Shown piece after piece: positions 60,071 to 64,000 of a stretch of 64,000 nucleotides of DNA. The translations under genes were made by a program, and so were the position numbers. The stretch's first letter is position 1. Every line of letters starts with the position of its first letter. The stretch is from the NCBI GenBank assembly GCA_037974965.1, contig JBBPFI010000007.1, positions 620,001 to 684,000 on the forward strand, given 5' to 3'. This DNA comes from Dacryopinax spathularia (lineage: Eukaryota; Basidiomycota; Dacrymycetes; Dacrymycetales; Dacrymycetaceae). The notes below the pieces were generated by a model. That model did no database searches. It saw nothing but the letters and a program-made list of their open reading frames with translations, and was not told the DNA's origin.

Positions 60071-60792
60071 CGTCGTCGCACAGTGTCCGTTCTGAGTGGT
60101 GGATCGATGGTGGCGAACGACGCGGCGCAGAGAAAGAGCCAACGCTGACTCTCTGCCTCAGTGCCTCAGCGTCGCGTGGGTGAACGTGACCGAAGGCCAA
60201 CGGAGCCAGATTTGGCCAGACTGGAAATTGAGTCCGAGCAGAGCCACCTAGATCGTAGTCATCCGGCCACATAGGGGCAATCGGGCACATCATACGTTGG
60301 GCCTGCGCTGCGGAGTACTGTAACTCACTAGTCAAGGCCACTTTCGAAGACTTTCGTACTCACGCTACAAAGCTGATATAAGAAAGATCCTGTCTTGTAA
60401 GTAGAATTGTGCACACATGCTTGAGAAAAGCGCATGCCCATATCTTCGAGAATGGAACCAAGGGTGGATCACACTGTTGGACTCAATTACGAGCAAAACA
60501 GTACTGGAGGATACCCAGCACGCAGATTGTCCCCAGGAGTTCCTCATGCACGGGCATGGGGCGGCGTCGTGAGGATGATCAGGACTAGTCAGGATTCGAA
60601 AGTGGGACAGTTCAGAGACCACAGACCATGTCTGAAGCCAAGGGATGGAACAGCTTTCCATGTTTACAATCTCAGGTCATATTGCCATATTGTATCACCA
60701 TAGGGAGACATGTACGTATAGGGCCGGCAACGGGATCCGAGGATTACAACAATGATACAGAGACAAGGAAAGAGAGAAGGGAAAGGCAACAT
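60071..60792. other. Intergenic region, nucleoporin promoter and histone H4 3' side
   Basis: This is a 722-nt gap between two minus-strand genes. The part near 60071-60350 would be the nucleoporin promoter and leader. The rest is presumed H4 downstream sequence. No gene, tRNA or clear histone stem-loop was recognised. Confidence 0.45.
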
Positions 60793-61270
<478 letters not shown>

Positions 61271-61740
61271 TGTTGATAGGTTGTTGAGTGAGGTGAGTGA
61301 GGGTCGGTGGTGGCGAAGTTGCCGAAGTGTCGGAGATGGTGGTGCTGGAGAGAGTGGGATGAAGGCGGGGCAGGAAGTGTGACGCGGGCCTTTTATGTCG
61401 GGGGCAAATCAGTTGCGAACTGTTTACAACCCCCAAAATCGCACGAAACCAGCGACCCTTTCGCCCCGCGACAGACGCGCTGTGTATGCGTAAACTGATT
61501 GCAACGACTGCCGGAATTATTTCACGTGACATCCGGTGCTCCGTGCGCTCCCTCACATTTACCTTCCGTTCCATACACCGGCCCTGAGCATCATAACAAC
61601 ACAGACGCGGAACCGTAATGCATCGACGCGCCTTACGCGCTGAGTAGGAAATTTCACCGTCACCTCCATACACGACCTCGTTTTCAAAGCACGATCAGGC
61701 AGTCCAGCACCGATTAGTTCTCGCTTTCTCCAGCACAGCA
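61271..61740. promoter_or_regulatory. Divergent promoter of histone H4 and DEAD-box helicase genes
   Basis: This is a 470-nt gap between opposite start codons. It includes TTTCACGTGACAT-like sequence with a CACGTG E-box at 61521-61528 (ttcacgtgac), a candidate bHLH site. No gene is seen. Confidence 0.45.
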
Positions 61741-63808
61741 ATGATATGTACTTGTGTACGCTACGCACAATCGATATCCAATAGACGCATATCATCATAC
61801 GTCCTCTCGCCCGTCCCGTTTGCCCTATCACGATCATCGTCAACACCCGTTGCATTCATGTCAACCACGCAAACCGCCCCGAGCGGCTCTCAGGCACCTT
61901 CCAGGAACCGTAGACGGCCACGTCGGCCACAACAACAGCCTGTGCCTGGTCAATCTGCCCCGATATCAACCTCTGCAGTCGTCGCGAACGTTGGCACCTC
62001 GAACGGCGTATCCCCTGCCGCTCCTAAAAGCTCGGATAAGGCAGGCTACTTGTCCAATGCAAAATTCTCCGATTTCTATGAACGTGGACTTCTGAGCAAG
62101 GGACTCTTTGAGCGCATACCATTCGAGCACTGTACGGAGGTTCAGGAGAAGACGCTGTTGCCTCTGCTGCAGGGAAAAGATGTTTTGTGAGTGCTGCATA
62201 TAGTGTACGCGGACTGTGCTGATGCAATCCTCCAGCGGTCAAGCCAAGACCGGAACCGGCAAGACAATTGCTTTCCTTGTTCCTTCGATCGAGCGACTAG
62301 CACGACAACCTCTGCCTCGTCCCCAGAACATATCTATCCTGGTGATAGCGCCTACTCGGGAGCTATGTCTCCAGATTGAGGAAGAAGCGAAACTCCTGTG
62401 CAAGGGAGCTCCTTATGGCGTGCAGTCTGTTATTGGAGGTGTGAACATCAAGGTGCAGAGGGCCAATCTCCTGACGAAAAGGAGCGATATCCTCATTGGG
62501 GTGCGCATATATGTGGTCTTGATGTAGCGTGTGTTGCGCTTACACTGAAAACAGACACCCGGTCGCTTGGTGGACCACATCGAAAACTCCAACCTCGGCC
62601 CGCGACTCAAAACTGTCCAGACGTTCATCATGGACGAGGCAGACCGGCTATTAGACGAAGGCTTCCGAAAGAGTCTCTTGCAAATCGCCAACGCTGTGAC
62701 TCCTTCAGCCCAGCGACAAACCGTGCTTTTTTCCGCGACAGTCGACAAGAAGATACGAGAAATCGCCGATATAGTAATGAAGAAAGATCATGAGTTCATC
62801 AGCACCATCGGCGAATCGGACGAAGCGACACACAAGCATGTTTCCCAGGACTACATTGTGGCACCACTTGCGAGGATCGACTCGATAGTCCTCACCTTAC
62901 TTCGACAAGCCTTCCAGGCCCCTTTCGCCAAGATTATCATCTTTTATTGTACCGCCCGCGCGGCGGGGATCGCCTATGATCTGTTCAGAGCTATACCGGA
63001 CTTGCGAAACATCCCTATGTTCGAGATACACAGCCGATTAAGCCAGAACGCGCGAACCAAGCAGGCTGATGGATTCCGCGCTGCCATGCAAGGCGTGCTG
63101 TTCTCGTCTGATGTGACTGCCAGAGGCATGGACTTCCCGGGCATCACCGCCGTGTATCAGGTTGGTATCCCATCCTCACCAGAGCAATGTGCGCGATCTC
63201 GCTTTCTCCTCTTACGCAATCAACCTAATAGGATGTATACAGACGTCCACAGGCTTGGCAGGACGGCTCGTGCGGGCGCAGAGGGCTATGGCTTGCTCAT
63301 CCTAGCTGACTTCGAGTCAAGCGCGTTTCTGAACAAGAAAGAAATCCGCGAACTGCCGTTAAAACCTCACGCCGATTCGCAGAGGCTCATCGACGGTCCT
63401 GAGGCCCTTTCCGCCCAGGATACCGTCGCGAGAACATACGATGCCATGGACCCAGTCGCCAAAGCGCAAGCCTATCAGGTGTGTATTCCTGAATGATAGC
63501 CAGCTTGTATGGTGCTGATCGTTGCTCAGGCGTTTATGGGCTACTACAACGGTTACGTGAAGCAATTCCGCTGGACGAAGGACGAGCTCGTTCGACGAGC
63601 AAACGATTACGCCCTAAATATCTTGAGGTACAGAAACCCGGATGGCAGCAACAACCCTCCACCTCTCTTACCGAAGACCGTCGGCCTGATGTCTCTGAAA
63701 GGCGTACCAGGCCTGAACATCGTGAGACCTCAGCCGATGGAAGGGACCGCGCGGAATGGGAGGCCTGCCGGACAGCCTGCCCTGAAGAGACAGAGACAGA
63801 TCGTGTAG
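61741..63808 (+). CDS. DEAD-box RNA helicase, mitochondrial MSS116-like
   Basis: The ATG at 61741 opens MICTCVRYAQSISNRRISSY, a presequence-like stretch rich in Ser and Arg with no acidic residues. A second in-frame ATG (61858) starts MSTTQTAPSG. Helicase motifs in order are: the Q-motif region FERIPFEHCTEVQEKTLLPL; motif I GQAKTGTGKT (across a splice site); Ia APTRELCLQI; II MDEADRLLDEGF; III FSATVDKKI; IV IIIFYCTARAAG; V SSDVTARGMDFPGI; and VI YTDVHRLGRTARAG. The C-terminal extension (FMGYYNGYVKQFRWTKDELV) and Lys/Arg-rich end match the Mss116 branch, which assists group I/II intron splicing and translation in mitochondria. Four or five introns are needed; the stop is at 63806-63808. Presequence and family agree on a mitochondrial site, by inference. 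Confidence 0.92.
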
Positions 63809-64000
63809 AGGCTTTTCTTCGAGACACGACCGTCGCCTAGCAAAGTTAGATTGCGGGTACCACCATAATACTAGACATTTATGCATCTTCTACAGCTGCG
63901 TCCTGAGGACAGAAGTGCAGGGCGGTTCAGGCATTTCCGGATATACTTTCGGTTCCGATTTCTATGAGGGCGCGATCGTTGATCGGGCGCATCGCCGTGT
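63809..64000. other. Right edge, no gene assigned
   Basis: This stretch follows the helicase stop. On the minus strand a short open run from the edge ends in TGA or TAG within about 100 nt in each frame, so the tail of a minus-strand gene is possible but cannot be supported. Confidence 0.3.

Noticed and set aside
60365-60703. Short frames between nucleoporin and histone H4
   Set aside because: They overlap on both strands with no recognisable domains, so they are likely chance frames.

Overview
The window looks like a gene-dense, intron-rich fungal nuclear chromosome, most likely Basidiomycota (Agaricomycotina). Almost every gene is split by short introns of about 45-60 nt with GT(A/G)-AG borders and CTAAT/CTGAC-like branch sites. 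Intergenic gaps are short and many gene pairs are divergent. The gene set is typical of a fungus: palA/RIM20, a VTC4 polyphosphate polymerase, TUL1, an SGD1 homologue and a white-collar-2-type PAS/GATA factor. I cannot assign a genus. No rRNA, tRNA, CRISPR array or virus-like element was recognised. All coding models below were spliced by eye, so CDS spans include introns.

Left part (1-32.5 kb), in order: palA/RIM20 (-, cut by the left edge), an arrestin-like protein (+), PAM18/TIM14 (-), SGD1/NOM1 (+), EFM4 methyltransferase (-), the PLP homeostasis protein YggS/PROSC (+), ARP3 (-), a PEBP protein (+), a KE4-type ZIP zinc transporter (+), a diphosphoinositol-polyphosphate NUDIX hydrolase (+), VTC4 (-), a UPF0014/FetB-like membrane protein (+), MIC60 (-), an unrecognised coiled-coil protein (+) and the TUL1 RING ligase (-). 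Middle part (32.8-42.4 kb): VPS34 (-), a CCDC174-like protein (+), the molybdopterin synthase small subunit (-), mitoribosomal protein mL44 (-) and the white-collar-2-like factor (-).

From about 43 to 50-52 kb lies a large mobile element, a Helitron (rolling-circle DNA transposon). It carries three collinear, spliced, apparently open plus-strand genes: a TET/JBP-like 2-oxoglutarate/Fe(II) oxygenase, a small protein with OB-fold-like sequence, an acidic region and a basic tail, and a 1,414-residue RepHel protein (zinc-finger-like N-terminus, HUH/Y2 Rep nuclease, PIF1-type helicase). This is the most unusual part of the window: a putative DNA-base-modifying oxygenase and a putative ssDNA-binding protein packaged with the Helitron replicase. 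The element sits upstream of, and head to head with, the white-collar-2-like gene. Its exact ends could not be fixed.

Right part (52-64 kb): a peroxisomal-type CoA NUDIX diphosphatase (-), pICln (+), a long FG-repeat nucleoporin of Nup159/Nup214 type (-), histone H4 (-) and a mitochondrial-type DEAD-box RNA helicase (+). Several of the housekeeping genes serve mitochondria: PAM18, MIC60, mL44, the DEAD helicase and possibly a long form of the PLP protein.
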